Shown here in pieces: positions 34,597 through 43,458 of a stretch of DNA of 64,000 nt (its first letter is position 1; the number at the start of each line of letters is the position of its first letter). Under the pieces are notes generated by a model. The model was not told the DNA's origin and ran no database searches. It saw only the letters and a list, made by a program, of their open reading frames with translations. This DNA is from Hufsiella ginkgonis (GTDB lineage Bacteria > Bacteroidota > Bacteroidia > Sphingobacteriales > Sphingobacteriaceae): assembly GCF_009834915.1 (NCBI RefSeq), contig NZ_WVHS01000001.1, positions 558,001 through 622,000 on the forward strand, in the 5' to 3' direction. Made by a program: the position numbers and the translations under genes.

Positions 34597-35016
34597 ATGA
34601 GCGACAAGATACAACGCCCGATCAGAATCCTGGTTGCCAAAGTAGGCCTCGATGGCCATGACCGGGGCGCCAAAGTCATTGCGGCCTCGTTGCGGGATGC
34701 CGGCATGGAGGTGATCTACACCGGTTTACGCCAAACACCCGAAATGGTGGTAGCCACTGCCCTGCAGGAAGACGTAGATGCCATCGGGATCTCGATCCTT
34801 TCCGGCGCTCACATGACGGTTTTCCCGAAAGTGATCCGCCTGATGAAGGAAAAAGGCCTGGACGATGTACTGCTTACCGGCGGCGGGATCATACCCGAAA
34901 CAGACATGGAAGCCCTGTATGCGCTCGGCGTGGGTACGCTCTTCCCTCCCGGCACCAACACACAGGATATTGCCGCTTACATTCGCCGATGGGTAAAGGC
35001 CAACCGCGATTTTTAA
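34597..35016 (+). CDS. Cobalamin-binding domain protein (mutase small chain type)
   Basis: 139 residues. [20 protein letters not shown] holds the B12 motif DxHxxG (Asp19, His21, Gly24), and the later SIL and TGGGIIP segments complete the fold. It equals the C-terminal domain of methylmalonyl-CoA mutase, as a free subunit. In such cases it joins a separate large chain to isomerise acyl-CoA esters. No large chain is in the window, but an enoyl-CoA hydratase gene follows after 26 bases. TACTTTTA at about 34583-34590 is a possible -7 element close to the start codon. Confidence 0.9.
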   Translation: MSDKIQRPIRILVAKVGLDGHDRGAKVIAASLRDAGMEVIYTGLRQTPEMVVATALQEDVDAIGISILSGAHMTVFPKVIRLMKEKGLDDVLLTGGGIIPETDMEALYALGVGTLFPPGTNTQDIAAYIRRWVKANRDF

Positions 35017-35042
35017 CCAATATCATTATCGTTCAACATACC

Positions 35043-35816
35043 ATGGAATACCAGAACCTCCTCCTCCGCGCTGCAGATAAGGTGCTCACCATCACTATAA
35101 ACCGGCCGAATAAGCTCAATGCCCTGAATAAAGAAACCCTGGCAGAGCTGAACCAGGCCTTTACCGCCGCTTTTGCGGATGCAGGCACCCGGGCGGTCAT
35201 TATTACCGGTGCGGGTCCTAAGGCATTTGTGGCTGGCGCCGATATCAGCGAATTCGCCTCCTTCTCTGTCGAGGAAGGCCGCGAGCTCGCCCGTGAAGGT
35301 CATACCCGCGTATTCGACCTGATCGAGAACGGCCCCAAGCCGGTGCTGGCGGCTATCAACGGCTACGCACTGGGGGGCGGCCTCGAACTGGCTATGGCCT
35401 GCCACCTGCGCATCGCGGCAGACAATGCGCGGCTCGGCCTGCCTGAAGTAAGCCTCGGCCTCATTCCCGGTTACGGCGGTACACAACGACTTACCCAACT
35501 CGCCGGTAAGGGCAAAGCGCTGGAAATGGTCCTCACGGGAGATATGATCTCCGCTGAAGAGGCGTACCGTACAGGGCTTGTAAACAAAGTAGTTCCCGCC
35601 GCAGAACTGCAGGACGCCGCAAAAACCCTGATCGGCAGGATCCTTACCCGTTCTTCCAATTCGGCCGCAGCGGCCATCCGCGCCATCAATGCCGCTTGTA
35701 AAGATGGCGTGAACGGTTTTGAAACCGAGATCGCCGAGTTCGGCAATTGCTTCGGTACGGCCGATTTTAAGGAAGGAGTATCCGCCTTCCTGGAAAAAAG
35801 GGAGCCGAAATTTTAA
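35043..35816 (+). CDS. Enoyl-CoA hydratase/isomerase
   Basis: 257 residues from the ATG at 35043 (MEYQNLLLRAADKVLTITIN); an upstream in-frame extension overlaps the neighbouring gene and is not family-like. The crotonase fold shows ITGAGPKAFVAGADISEFA (CoA/oxyanion region), INGYALGGGLELAMACHLRI and LGLPEVSLGLIPGYGGTQRL with the two catalytic Glu residues. It hydrates trans-2-enoyl-CoA in fatty-acid or amino-acid breakdown. It is co-directional with the B12-binding chain gene. Confidence 0.92.
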   Translation: MEYQNLLLRAADKVLTITINRPNKLNALNKETLAELNQAFTAAFADAGTRAVIITGAGPKAFVAGADISEFASFSVEEGRELAREGHTRVFDLIENGPKPVLAAINGYALGGGLELAMACHLRIAADNARLGLPEVSLGLIPGYGGTQRLTQLAGKGKALEMVLTGDMISAEEAYRTGLVNKVVPAAELQDAAKTLIGRILTRSSNSAAAAIRAINAACKDGVNGFETEIAEFGNCFGTADFKEGVSAFLEKREPKF

Positions 35817-35828
35817 CCGGGATGCAGG

Positions 35829-35895
35829 AGGTTTGAAGTCGGAGGTTTAAGATGGGAGGCTTAACCGGCCGACCGCCCTCAAACTTCAAAAGCCC
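35829..35895 (+). terminator. Hairpin after enoyl-CoA hydratase gene
   Basis: GTCGGaGGTTtAAG pairs with CTTAACCggCCGAC (about 35837-35876), and flanking GGTTTGAAG and CTCAAACTTC words can extend it. It is built of AGGTTTAAG-like repeats and probably ends the enoyl-CoA hydratase transcript. Confidence 0.5.
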
Positions 35896-35936
35896 TAAAA
35901 TGCGACAACGGCACCCTATTATTCGCCGCCGTTCAT

Positions 35937-35944
35937 TACTTTTG
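35937..35944 (+). promoter_or_regulatory. glnS -7 element
   Basis: TACTTTTG fits TAnnTTTG exactly and lies 17 bases before the glnS ATG, giving a very short leader. No clear TTG was found at the -33 distance. Confidence 0.5.
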
Positions 35945-35961
35945 CGTCCCTAGTATATATT

Positions 35962-37629
35962 ATGAGCGAAGACCGGTCACTGAACTTTATTGAAGAGATC
36001 ATTGAAGAAGATATAAAAAGCGGGAAACACGGTGGCAACGTTATCACCCGTTTTCCGCCGGAGCCAAACGGGTACCTGCACATCGGCCATGCCAAGTCTA
36101 TCTGCCTTAATTTCGGGCTGGCACAGCGCTATGGGGGCAAAACCAACCTCCGCTTTGACGACACCAACCCCGAAACCGAGGAAACCGAATACGTTGAAAG
36201 CATCAAATACGATGTACAATGGCTGGGATTTGAATGGGCCGAAGAATTGTACACTTCCGATTATTTTGATAAACTATACAGCTTTGCCGTAAAACTGATT
36301 GAAAAAGGACTTGCCTATGTTGACGATAGCACTTCCGAAGAAATAGCCGGACAAAAAGGTACCCCGACAGAGCCCGGTGTTCCTTCGCGTTACCGCGACA
36401 GGAGCGTTGAAGAGAATCTCCGGTTGTTTTCGGATATGAAAGCCGGCGTTTACCGCGATGGAGAAAAGGTACTTCGCGCGAAGATCGACCTCGCCTCCCC
36501 GAACATGCACATGCGCGACCCGATCATCTACCGCATTAAACACGCCCATCACCACCGTACCGGCGACAATTGGTGCATTTACCCGATGTATGATTTTGCG
36601 CACGGGCAGTCTGATGCCATCGAAAAGATCACGCATTCGGTGTGTACGCTGGAGTTTATCCCGCACCGCCCGCTTTACGACTGGTTTATCGAGCAGCTGG
36701 AGATCTACCCGAGCAAACAGTATGAGTTTGCGCGCCTGAACATGACCTACACGGTAATGAGCAAGCGCAAGCTGCTGCAGCTGGTGAACGACGGATACGT
36801 AACGGGCTGGGACGATCCGCGTATGCTTACCATCAGCGGCTTGCGCCGGAGAGGATACACGGCGGCATCCATCCGCGAATTCTGTGAACGTATAGGTGTA
36901 GCGAAACGTGAAAATATCATTGATGTAAGCCTCCTCGAATTCTGTGTACGCGAAGACCTGAATAAGCGTGCATGGCGCCGCATGGCGGTGCTCGACCCTA
37001 TCAGGCTGGTGCTTACCAACTACCCGGAAGACCAGGTAGAGATTTTCCAAGGGGAGAATAATCCGGAAGAAGAGAACGGCGGCGGCAGCAGGGAGATCCC
37101 TTTCAGTCGCGAACTGTGGATAGAACGCGAAGACTTTATGGAAAATCCTTCCAGGAAATTCTTCCGCCTTGGCGTCGGCCTGATGGTTCGCCTGAAGAAT
37201 GCGTATATCATAAAGTGCGACGATTTTCGCAAGGATGAGGCCGGCAATATTACCGAAGTGCACTGCACTGTTGTTTGGGGCACCCGGAGCGGTGAAGACA
37301 ACAGCGGCCTCTCTGTAAAAGGCACCATCCACTGGGTGAGCGTGCCGCATGCCAAAACCGCCGAGGTGCGCCTCTACGACCGCTTGTTCCGGGTAGAAGA
37401 TCCGGGCAGCGGGGAAGGCGACTTTAAGGAATACGTAAACACCGAAAGCCTGCAGGTGATTCCCGGCGCTTATATCGAACAGGACATGGCCACCGCCGAA
37501 GTTGGCAAAGGCTACCAGTTCATCCGGAAGGGATATTTTACGCTCGACAAAGAATCTACCCCCGAAAAACTTGTATTTAACCGCACGGTAACGCTGAGAG
37601 ATGCCTGGGCCAAGGAAATGAAGAAGTAG
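35962..37629 (+). CDS. glnS: Glutaminyl-tRNA synthetase
   Basis: 555 residues, the normal size for Gln[17 protein letters not shown] (31-46) is the class I HIGH motif in its glutaminyl form. The KMSKS loop reads [10 protein letters not shown] near residue 268, and the [16 protein letters not shown] and [16 protein letters not shown] blocks are typical. The C-terminal anticodon-binding beta barrels are complete (ending near DAWAKEMKK). It charges tRNA-Gln directly. Confidence 0.97.
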   Translation: MSEDRSLNFIEEIIEEDIKSGKHGGNVITRFPPEPNGYLHIGHAKSICLNFGLAQRYGGKTNLRFDDTNPETEETEYVESIKYDVQWLGFEWAEELYTSDYFDKLYSFAVKLIEKGLAYVDDSTSEEIAGQKGTPTEPGVPSRYRDRSVEENLRLFSDMKAGVYRDGEKVLRAKIDLASPNMHMRDPIIYRIKHAHHHRTGDNWCIYPMYDFAHGQSDAIEKITHSVCTLEFIPHRPLYDWFIEQLEIYPSKQYEFARLNMTYTVMSKRKLLQLVNDGYVTGWDDPRMLTISGLRRRGYTAASIREFCERIGVAKRENIIDVSLLEFCVREDLNKRAWRRMAVLDPIRLVLTNYPEDQVEIFQGENNPEEENGGGSREIPFSRELWIEREDFMENPSRKFFRLGVGLMVRLKNAYIIKCDDFRKDEAGNITEVHCTVVWGTRSGEDNSGLSVKGTIHWVSVPHAKTAEVRLYDRLFRVEDPGSGEGDFKEYVNTESLQVIPGAYIEQDMATAEVGKGYQFIRKGYFTLDKESTPEKLVFNRTVTLRDAWAKEMKK

Positions 37630-37636
37630 TAGTAAG

Positions 37637-37704
37637 ATCAGTAACCCGTGATCGGCGCCGGTAAGCGCCATACAGGAACTGATCCCTGATCACCGGCTAC
37701 TGAT
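37637..37704. repeat. GATCAGT-type palindromic terminator between glnS and amidase
   Basis: ATCAGTAACCCGTGATC (37637-37653) pairs with GATCACCGGCTACTGAT (37688-37704), 15 of 17 positions, with an inner GGCG/CGCC stem. It separates convergent genes. It has the same TCAGT/GATCA vocabulary as the trp-operon hairpins. Confidence 0.6.
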
Positions 37705-37706
37705 AA

Positions 37707-38531
37707 CTACAAGTACTTCCTATACACGTTATACAACACATCCAGGTCATGCTGTGTTAGCTTTGGGGCGATGTCTGATTGGATAAAGTGTCTTTTGAAG
37801 GCGATGACGGCCGATTTCAGGTCGCCGGTATCGTAGCCGATGATACGGAGCGCAGGTACCGGGTCGAAGTTTGCCGGCGCCACCTCAATGATGTTATCGT
37901 ACCATAGTCCGAAACCTTTTTCGGCAAGTTTCTGCCAGGGAAAATGTTCGTTCGGATCGGGCTTGCGGCGCGGCGCCACGTCTGCGTGCCCGATAAAATT
38001 GGCCGCCGGAATGCTGTAATTTTTCTTGAGGTTGCCCAGGAGTTTTAAGAGGCTGGCGATCTGGCGATCGTCGAAGGGCTCAAACCCGTTGTTATCCAGC
38101 TCGATGCCGATTGATGAAGAATTCAGGTCGGTGGCATTTCCCCATTTGCTTACCCCTGCGTGGTGGGCACGGAAATAATCGTTCAGCATGTGGTAAATCG
38201 TGCCGTCTTTGGCGACCACGTAATGTGCGCTCACTTCCGTTCGTTTAAGGGTAAAGGTGCTAAGCGTCTGACCCACGGAATCCTGCGCGGTATGATGGAT
38301 CACCACGAAATTGGGTTTCCGCATGCTGAAATTGGTGGTACCCACCCAGTCTGCCGCCAGGCTGAGCGAATCCTGGCCGGCGTTAGTTGCCGGAACGTAT
38401 TTGTAGATCCTGGAAAATTCTTTCGCCTGTTTCTTGTAAACCTTGTTGGTGGCTTTGTATTTAAACGGAGCGCAGCTGCTTACAGCGATTCCGCATACAG
38501 CCAGCAGGCAGCGGGAAAGGGTTGACTTCAT
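37707..38531 (-). CDS. N-acetylmuramoyl-L-alanine amidase, lipoprotein
   Basis: 274 residues. The N-terminus ends in a lipobox (AVSSC, Cys20), so it should be lipid-anchored. The Amidase_2 zinc site is present: VVIHHTAQ (His), AHHAGVSKWGNATDLNSSSI (mid-domain), and GHADVAPRRKPDPNEHFPW with the last His and Asp. It cuts the bond between MurNAc and the stem peptide in peptidoglycan turnover or recycling. It is a single gene. Confidence 0.92.
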   Translation of the reverse strand: MKSTLSRCLLAVCGIAVSSCAPFKYKATNKVYKKQAKEFSRIYKYVPATNAGQDSLSLAADWVGTTNFSMRKPNFVVIHHTAQDSVGQTLSTFTLKRTEVSAHYVVAKDGTIYHMLNDYFRAHHAGVSKWGNATDLNSSSIGIELDNNGFEPFDDRQIASLLKLLGNLKKNYSIPAANFIGHADVAPRRKPDPNEHFPWQKLAEKGFGLWYDNIIEVAPANFDPVPALRIIGYDTGDLKSAVIAFKRHFIQSDIAPKLTQHDLDVLYNVYRKYL

Positions 38532-38645
38532 GAAAATAATGCGTGTTTAGCATGCCAAAGGTAGGGATACGATCTTAACTACCACGAACAATTTAAGTTA
38601 CCGGCTGTTAAAAATGATCATTAGCCAACCTAAAATACAAAAATC

Positions 38646-39062
38646 ATGAAGAACGCGATTAAATATGGGATTGGGATCGGGATCGTAAGCGGCATCTGGC
38701 TGCTGGTGATGCACTTCGCAGGAGTGTTGAGGGGTGATGAAGCAAATACGACCGACCGCACGTCGTGGATGGAATACGCCTCGGTGCTAATTCCGTTAAC
38801 CGGCTTATATTTGGGTATCAAAAATTTCAGGGACGTGGAAAGCGGCGGCAGGATGGAATTTTTCGAAGGAATTTTTGAGGGATTTAAGATTATGCTGGTG
38901 GCAGGGGTCATCGTTGCCTTTTTCTCGGTAGTGTATATTCAATATGTTTCTACCGCTTTGGAAACCAACCTGATGGGACGCATAGCCGCAGCCGGCATCG
39001 TGGGGATCCTTTTCAATATTGTGATGTCGCTGGTGCTTATGAACAAGCAACGAAATTTGTAA
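38646..39062 (+). CDS. DUF4199-family membrane protein
   Basis: 138 residues with four membrane helices (about 8-26, 44-60, 76-98 and 110-130). The LYLGIKNFRDVESGGRMEFFEG linker between helices 2 and 3 is the DUF4199 signature in Bacteroidota. Function unknown. The next gene's ATG follows the stop codon without a gap, so the two are translationally linked. Confidence 0.82.
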   Translation: MKNAIKYGIGIGIVSGIWLLVMHFAGVLRGDEANTTDRTSWMEYASVLIPLTGLYLGIKNFRDVESGGRMEFFEGIFEGFKIMLVAGVIVAFFSVVYIQYVSTALETNLMGRIAAAGIVGILFNIVMSLVLMNKQRNL

Positions 39063-39350
39063 ATGCTAAAAAGATTTCCTTTCGAATTGGTATGCTGGCT
39101 GGGCGGATTGCTTTTCCTCGCTGTGGCCAACCCTGGGGAAACTCATTTTACCGTTTGTCCGCTTGCGCTTGCCGGGTTAAACTGGTGCCCGGGCTGCGGG
39201 TTGGGACGTTCGGTATCGGCGCTGCTGCATGGCGATCTGCGTGCTTCGTTTGGTTACCATTGGCTTGGCCTCCCCGCAACGGTGATTTTGACCCACCGCA
39301 TTTTGATCTTGTTTAAAAATTACTTAAACTCACTGCGGATTTACGCTTAA
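39063..39350 (+). CDS. DUF2752-family membrane protein
   Basis: 95 residues. The block CPLALAGLNWCPGCGLGRSV (32-51) is the defining DUF2752 motif with its CPGCGxxR cysteines, followed by LLHGDLRASFGYHWLGLPA and a second helix. These small membrane proteins often neighbour TM2-domain genes, as here. Role unknown; the paired cysteines may bind a metal or be redox-active. Confidence 0.88.
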   Translation: MLKRFPFELVCWLGGLLFLAVANPGETHFTVCPLALAGLNWCPGCGLGRSVSALLHGDLRASFGYHWLGLPATVILTHRILILFKNYLNSLRIYA

Positions 39351-39359
39351 ACCATCACT

Positions 39360-39731
39360 ATGCATCAGGATTTTTTAGGACAGTTAAAAGGGATTACTCC
39401 TGAGGAGTACGCATATCTTCAGCATACCATGACTGGCATGACCGATGAACAGGCAAAACAGTTTGTCTTGTTCTATTCGGGAAGACGGAAATCCGCCCAG
39501 GATATCTTGTTATTTACCCTAATAGGATTATTAGGTATCGGAGGCATTCAGCGATTTGTAACAGGGCAAACCGGCATGGGCATTTTATATATCTTAACCA
39601 TTGGCCTCTGTTATATCGGAACCATTGTCGACCTCATTAATCACCAAAGCATCGCCAGGGATTATAACGAGAAAACAGCATACGAGTCTGCAAATATGGT
39701 TCGGGTGATGTATCCGGCCAAAGGAATATAA
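39360..39731 (+). CDS. TM2-domain membrane protein
   Basis: 123 residues. The N-terminal third is soluble and helical. The TM2 domain (about 50-105) has two helices joined by a short turn, with the GIGGIQRFVTGQTGMGILYI and IGTIVDLINHQ signatures. It lies 9 bases after the DUF2752 gene. TM2 proteins are of unknown function in bacteria. Confidence 0.88.
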   Translation: MHQDFLGQLKGITPEEYAYLQHTMTGMTDEQAKQFVLFYSGRRKSAQDILLFTLIGLLGIGGIQRFVTGQTGMGILYILTIGLCYIGTIVDLINHQSIARDYNEKTAYESANMVRVMYPAKGI

Positions 39732-39750
39732 GCTGCGGAAAACGCTGCCG

Positions 39751-40848
39751 ATGAAATTATCCGAGCTTACCGCCTGCATCGAGTCTTTAGCCCCTCTATC
39801 TTACCAGGAAGACTACGACAACGCCGGCCTCCTGGTGGGATCTGCCGACAGCGAGGTTAATTCGGCATTGATCTCCCTCGATTGTACGGAAGATATTGTC
39901 GACGAAGCGATCAGGACCGGCTCGGATCTGATCATTTCTCACCACCCGATCGTTTTCAAGGGCCTCAAAAAGTTCAATGGCAAGACCTACGTAGAGCGCG
40001 TGGTGATGAAGGCCATCCGGCACAACATCGCGCTTTATGCCGTTCATACCAACCTCGACAGTATCCACACCGGCGTAAATGCCATGATCTGCGAAAAACT
40101 TGGGATCCAGGAGCCCCGGATCCTTTCGCCAAAGAACAACCTGCTAAAAAAGCTCGTCACGTTTTGCCCCTTTTCGCAGGCAGCGCAGGTACGCGAAGCG
40201 TTATTTACCGCGGGGGCAGGCCAGATATGCGATTATGACTCCTGCAGTTACAACACAGACGGAACCGGCACCTTCAGGGGGAACGAAAATACCGAGCCGT
40301 TTGCCGGTGAGCCGGGAAAATTACATACCGAGCCGGAAACCAGGATAGAGGTGATCTACCCCATAACGATAGAACGGAATTTACTTAAAGCCCTGGCAGC
40401 CGCCCATCCTTACGAGGAAGTGGCTTACGACCTTTACCCGCTCGCCAACACCCACCCGCTGGTGGGCCCTGGCATGATCGGGAACCTGGCGGAAGCACAG
40501 GATGAACTGGATTTTTTGCGGTTCGTGAAATCGCAGCTGGGCGCATCAGTGATCCGCCATACCAAACTCCTGGGAAAAAAGGTAAAGAAGGTGGCCGTTT
40601 GCGGCGGCGCGGGAGGTTTTCTCCTCCCCCATGCCATTGCTGCCGGCGCCGATGTTTTTGTAACCGCCGATTATAAATACCACGAGTTTTTTGACGCCGA
40701 AGAAAAGATCGTGATCGCCGACGCCGGACATTTTGAAAGTGAGCAATTTACACAGCAACTGTTGTTTGGAATAATACGGAAAAAATTTCCTACTTTTGCA
40801 CTCCGTTTAACGGAAATAAATACCAACCCCATCAATTACTTGATTTAA
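39751..40848 (+). CDS. Nif3-like dinuclear metal-centre protein (YbgI family)
   Basis: 365 residues. SHHPIVFKGLKKF and YAVHTNLDSIHTGVN carry the N-terminal metal ligands. GAGGFLLPHAIAAGADVFVT and DAGHFESEQFTQQLL carry the C-terminal ones, and a PII-like insert domain lies between (about 125-230). Family members form hexameric toroids with a two-metal centre; the activity, possibly a GTP cyclohydrolase-like or phosphoesterase one, is unsettled. Its stop overlaps the start of the next gene by one base (TAATG). Confidence 0.93.
   Translation: MKLSELTACIESLAPLSYQEDYDNAGLLVGSADSEVNSALISLDCTEDIVDEAIRTGSDLIISHHPIVFKGLKKFNGKTYVERVVMKAIRHNIALYAVHTNLDSIHTGVNAMICEKLGIQEPRILSPKNNLLKKLVTFCPFSQAAQVREALFTAGAGQICDYDSCSYNTDGTGTFRGNENTEPFAGEPGKLHTEPETRIEVIYPITIERNLLKALAAAHPYEEVAYDLYPLANTHPLVGPGMIGNLAEAQDELDFLRFVKSQLGASVIRHTKLLGKKVKKVAVCGGAGGFLLPHAIAAGADVFVTADYKYHEFFDAEEKIVIADAGHFESEQFTQQLLFGIIRKKFPTFALRLTEINTNPINYLI
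40765..40798 (+). promoter_or_regulatory. Promoter of the zinc-ribbon gene inside nif3-like gene
   Basis: TTTG (40765-40768), 22 bases and TACTTTTG (40791-40798) match the consensus and lie within the last codons of the Nif3-like gene, 49 bases before the next start codon. The zinc-ribbon gene can therefore be made separately. Confidence 0.55.
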
Positions 40849-41594
40849 TGGAACAAACTGTAGAACAAAAGCTAAAAGCTTTATACGAGCTTCAAACCAT
40901 CCACACACAGATTGACAGGATCCGGCAGGTTCGTGGAGAGCTTCCTATGGAGGTTACCGACCTTGAAGATGAAGTAGCCGGTTTGGAAACGCGTATTCAG
41001 AAAATAAAAAATGAGCTCGACGATCTCGAGGACTCGATCGTAACACGCAAGAATAACATCAAAGACGCTCATGCAGCCATCAAGAAATATGAAGGACAGC
41101 TGAACGAGGTGAAAAATAACCGCGAGTACGATGCGATCTCGAAGGAGATAGAGATCCAGGGACTTGATATCCAGGTTTCGGAGAAAAAGATCAAAGAATA
41201 CGATTTCGAGATCACCAGCAAAACCGACGTTTACGAAAAGGCCTTAGCCGACCTCGAAGAACGTAAAAAAGACTTAGCTGCAAAAAAAGCGGAGCTCGAT
41301 AACATCACTTCCGAAACACAGAAGGAAGAAGATGAGCTGTCAGACCGTGCAACCGAAGCGGAGAAAACCATCGATGAGCGTTTATTAACCGCCTACAAGC
41401 GCCTGCGCAACAATGCCAAGAACGGATTAGCCGTGGTAACCATCCAGCGCGATTCATGCTCAGGATGTTTTAACCAGATCCCGCCGCAACGGCAGATGGA
41501 TATCCGCCAGCATAAAAAAGTGATTGTATGTGAACATTGCGGACGCATCCTGGTGGATGAAGCGCTGGCACACGATATTGTGGAAGAAGGATAA
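40848..41594 (+). CDS. C4-type zinc-ribbon coiled-coil protein
   Basis: 248 residues. About 170 residues of charged coiled coil (heptads of E, K, L) are followed by a zinc ribbon with CSGCFNQIPPQRQ and CEHCGRIL (four Cys). This is the zf-RING_7 family paired with Nif3 in many Bacteroidota. A role in nucleic-acid or membrane-associated scaffolding has been guessed but not shown. Confidence 0.9.
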   Translation: MEQTVEQKLKALYELQTIHTQIDRIRQVRGELPMEVTDLEDEVAGLETRIQKIKNELDDLEDSIVTRKNNIKDAHAAIKKYEGQLNEVKNNREYDAISKEIEIQGLDIQVSEKKIKEYDFEITSKTDVYEKALADLEERKKDLAAKKAELDNITSETQKEEDELSDRATEAEKTIDERLLTAYKRLRNNAKNGLAVVTIQRDSCSGCFNQIPPQRQMDIRQHKKVIVCEHCGRILVDEALAHDIVEEG

Positions 41595-41597
41595 TCA

Positions 41598-41647
41598 CCA
41601 TCCGGATATAAAGGCGAGCCCGGCGGGCCTTTTTTATATCCGGATGG
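41598..41647. terminator. Bidirectional terminator
   Basis: CCATCCGGATATAAA pairs exactly with its complement ending at 41647. An inner AAAGGC/GCCTTT pair and a T-run on the right arm complete it. It lies between convergent genes. Confidence 0.85.
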
Positions 41648-41669
41648 TAGCTGGCCAATAGTTATCAGT

Positions 41670-42740
41670 TTAAAAAAGCCCCAATTGTTTCCCTCCTGCG
41701 GGCATAAACAGGTCGGTTCGTTGTTCAGGCATCGACCTGCCTTTTAAAAACCTGTTTACCGAGATCCTGAATAGTTGGTGGATGCTGTCTGCCACTTTCC
41801 CGTCGCCCCGCATGCGGGTACCCCAGCGGCTGTCGTTTAACCGGCCGTCGTGGCAATCGGCGATCATGTGCAGCACTTTCTCCGCCCTATCAGGGTATGC
41901 TTTGCGGATCCAATCGGTAAAGATCTCGGATATCGCGCCGTTTAGCCGCACAATGGTAAATATCGCACCGCGAACACCTTCCTCTGAAGCGGCCTTTATT
42001 AACGCGGGGATCTCGTCGCTGTTTAAGCCCGGCACGATGGGCGCCAGCATCAACCTCACGGGAATGTCTTCAGAAGCAAGTTTATTGATGAGCATCAGCC
42101 TGCTCCGGGCGGTAACCGTCCTGGGCTCCATCTTCTGCCGCAGGCTCTCGTTTAACGAATTTATGGTGACGGTAACATGCACCAGGTCCATACGGGCCAG
42201 CTCTTTCAACAGGTCCAGGTCGCGGTAGATCAGGTTATTTTTGCTGATGATCGCCACCGGGTTACGGTATTTCAGGAACACTTCCAGCAGCGAACGGGTG
42301 ATCTGCAGCTTGCGTTCCACAGGCTGGTAGCAGTCGGTATTCCCCGAGAGCATAATGGATGTAGGTTTATACCCGGGTTTATTAAAAAACGCCTCGAGCA
42401 ATTCCGCGGCATTTTTCTTTACCACTATCTTTCGCTCGAAATCGAGCCCGGCACTAAATCCCCAGTATTCGTGCGCGTTCCTGGCATAGCAATACAAACA
42501 ACCATGCTCACATCCCTGGTAAGGGTTTATGGAATACATAAACGGCAGATCGGGGCTGTCAGAGATGCTTACGATCTTTTTAGCATGCTCCATAAACAGC
42601 TGGGTGGCCGTGTTTTCGTGCATCACCTCGTCAAGGCCCTCGATATGATCGGTTACATACCTGTTCCGGAGAAACTTGTTGTAAGTATTTACCTGCGCAC
42701 CCCGGCCCTTAAAATACTCGTCGTTCTCTTCATAAGGCAT
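41670..42740 (-). CDS. PA0069-family radical SAM protein
   Basis: 356 residues. The radical-SAM cluster motif CEHGCLYCYAR lies near residue 78 after INPYQG, as in the PA0069/SplB-like family. IMLSGNTDCYQPVERKLQIT and ISKNNLIYRDLDLLKEL are also family blocks. It should bind a 4Fe-4S cluster and cleave S-adenosylmethionine. The target is unknown; it is distantly related to spore photoproduct lyase. Confidence 0.9.
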   Translation of the reverse strand: MPYEENDEYFKGRGAQVNTYNKFLRNRYVTDHIEGLDEVMHENTATQLFMEHAKKIVSISDSPDLPFMYSINPYQGCEHGCLYCYARNAHEYWGFSAGLDFERKIVVKKNAAELLEAFFNKPGYKPTSIMLSGNTDCYQPVERKLQITRSLLEVFLKYRNPVAIISKNNLIYRDLDLLKELARMDLVHVTVTINSLNESLRQKMEPRTVTARSRLMLINKLASEDIPVRLMLAPIVPGLNSDEIPALIKAASEEGVRGAIFTIVRLNGAISEIFTDWIRKAYPDRAEKVLHMIADCHDGRLNDSRWGTRMRGDGKVADSIHQLFRISVNRFLKGRSMPEQRTDLFMPAGGKQLGLF

Positions 42741-42770
42741 GGATCAAAATTGCTAAATATATTAGCAATT

Positions 42771-43409
42771 TCAAAATTCGATCAGTCTTTTTTTAATGGC
42801 ATACATTACCAGCCCAACGCGGCTTTTCACGCCGATGCGTTCAAACAGCTCCGCCCTCATCGAGTCTATGATACGAAAGCTTACGTTCATGCTTTCCGCC
42901 ATTTCCTTGTAAGTAAGCTCGGTAGCGGCGTGCCTGATAAAATCCTTCTCCAGCTCGGTTAGCTCAGACATCACGGTTGGTTCGCCGTTGAGGTTTTTCA
43001 CGAGGAAATCCGTAATGAATGAAGGAAAATAAGTTTGCGACTTAGCGACGGTATCGAGCGCGGTGAGGAATTCGGCGGGTTTGGTATTTTTGAGCAAGTA
43101 GCCTTTTACACCTGCCCGCAACATGGTGAGCACGCGCCCCTCATCCTCGTACATCGAAAGAATGATGGTACCGATCTTAGGGTGATTTTTCTTCAGCCAC
43201 CTGGCGGTCTCCAGGCCATCCATTACGGGCATATTAATATCGAGCAACACGATGGAAGGAACCTGGCCTTTTTTGATCTTTTCGATCATCTCCTGCCCGT
43301 TCCCGGCCTCGAAAAGAATCTTGTAACCGCTGAACTCACTAAGCACAGAAGCAATTCCGCTTCTGAAAAGGGAATGATCATCTACAATTGCTACTCGTAC
43401 TTCTGTCAT
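42771..43409 (-). CDS. NarL/FixJ-type response regulator
   Basis: 212 residues from the ATG at 43409 (MTEVRVAIVDDHSLF). The receiver domain has the acidic pair DD and Asp57 in VLLDINMPVMDG, then KGYLLKNTKPAEF with the Lys. The C-terminal LuxR-type helix-turn-helix (about 145-205; ELEKDFIRHAATELTYKEMA, MNVSFRIIDSMRAELFERI) differs from the usual GLSNKEIA consensus but keeps its spacing. It is an orphan regulator; no kinase gene lies beside it. Confidence 0.9.
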   Translation of the reverse strand: MTEVRVAIVDDHSLFRSGIASVLSEFSGYKILFEAGNGQEMIEKIKKGQVPSIVLLDINMPVMDGLETARWLKKNHPKIGTIILSMYEDEGRVLTMLRAGVKGYLLKNTKPAEFLTALDTVAKSQTYFPSFITDFLVKNLNGEPTVMSELTELEKDFIRHAATELTYKEMAESMNVSFRIIDSMRAELFERIGVKSRVGLVMYAIKKRLIEF

Positions 43410-43458
43410 AAAAACCGGGGAGATTTCGGCTGTAAGGTACAGAAAGTTCAGGTAAGTT

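Noticed and set aside
36274-37671. A 465-codon open frame on the minus strand across glnS
   Set aside because: It is a frame shadow of the highly conserved glnS gene, with no domain pattern and a composition set by glnS codons.
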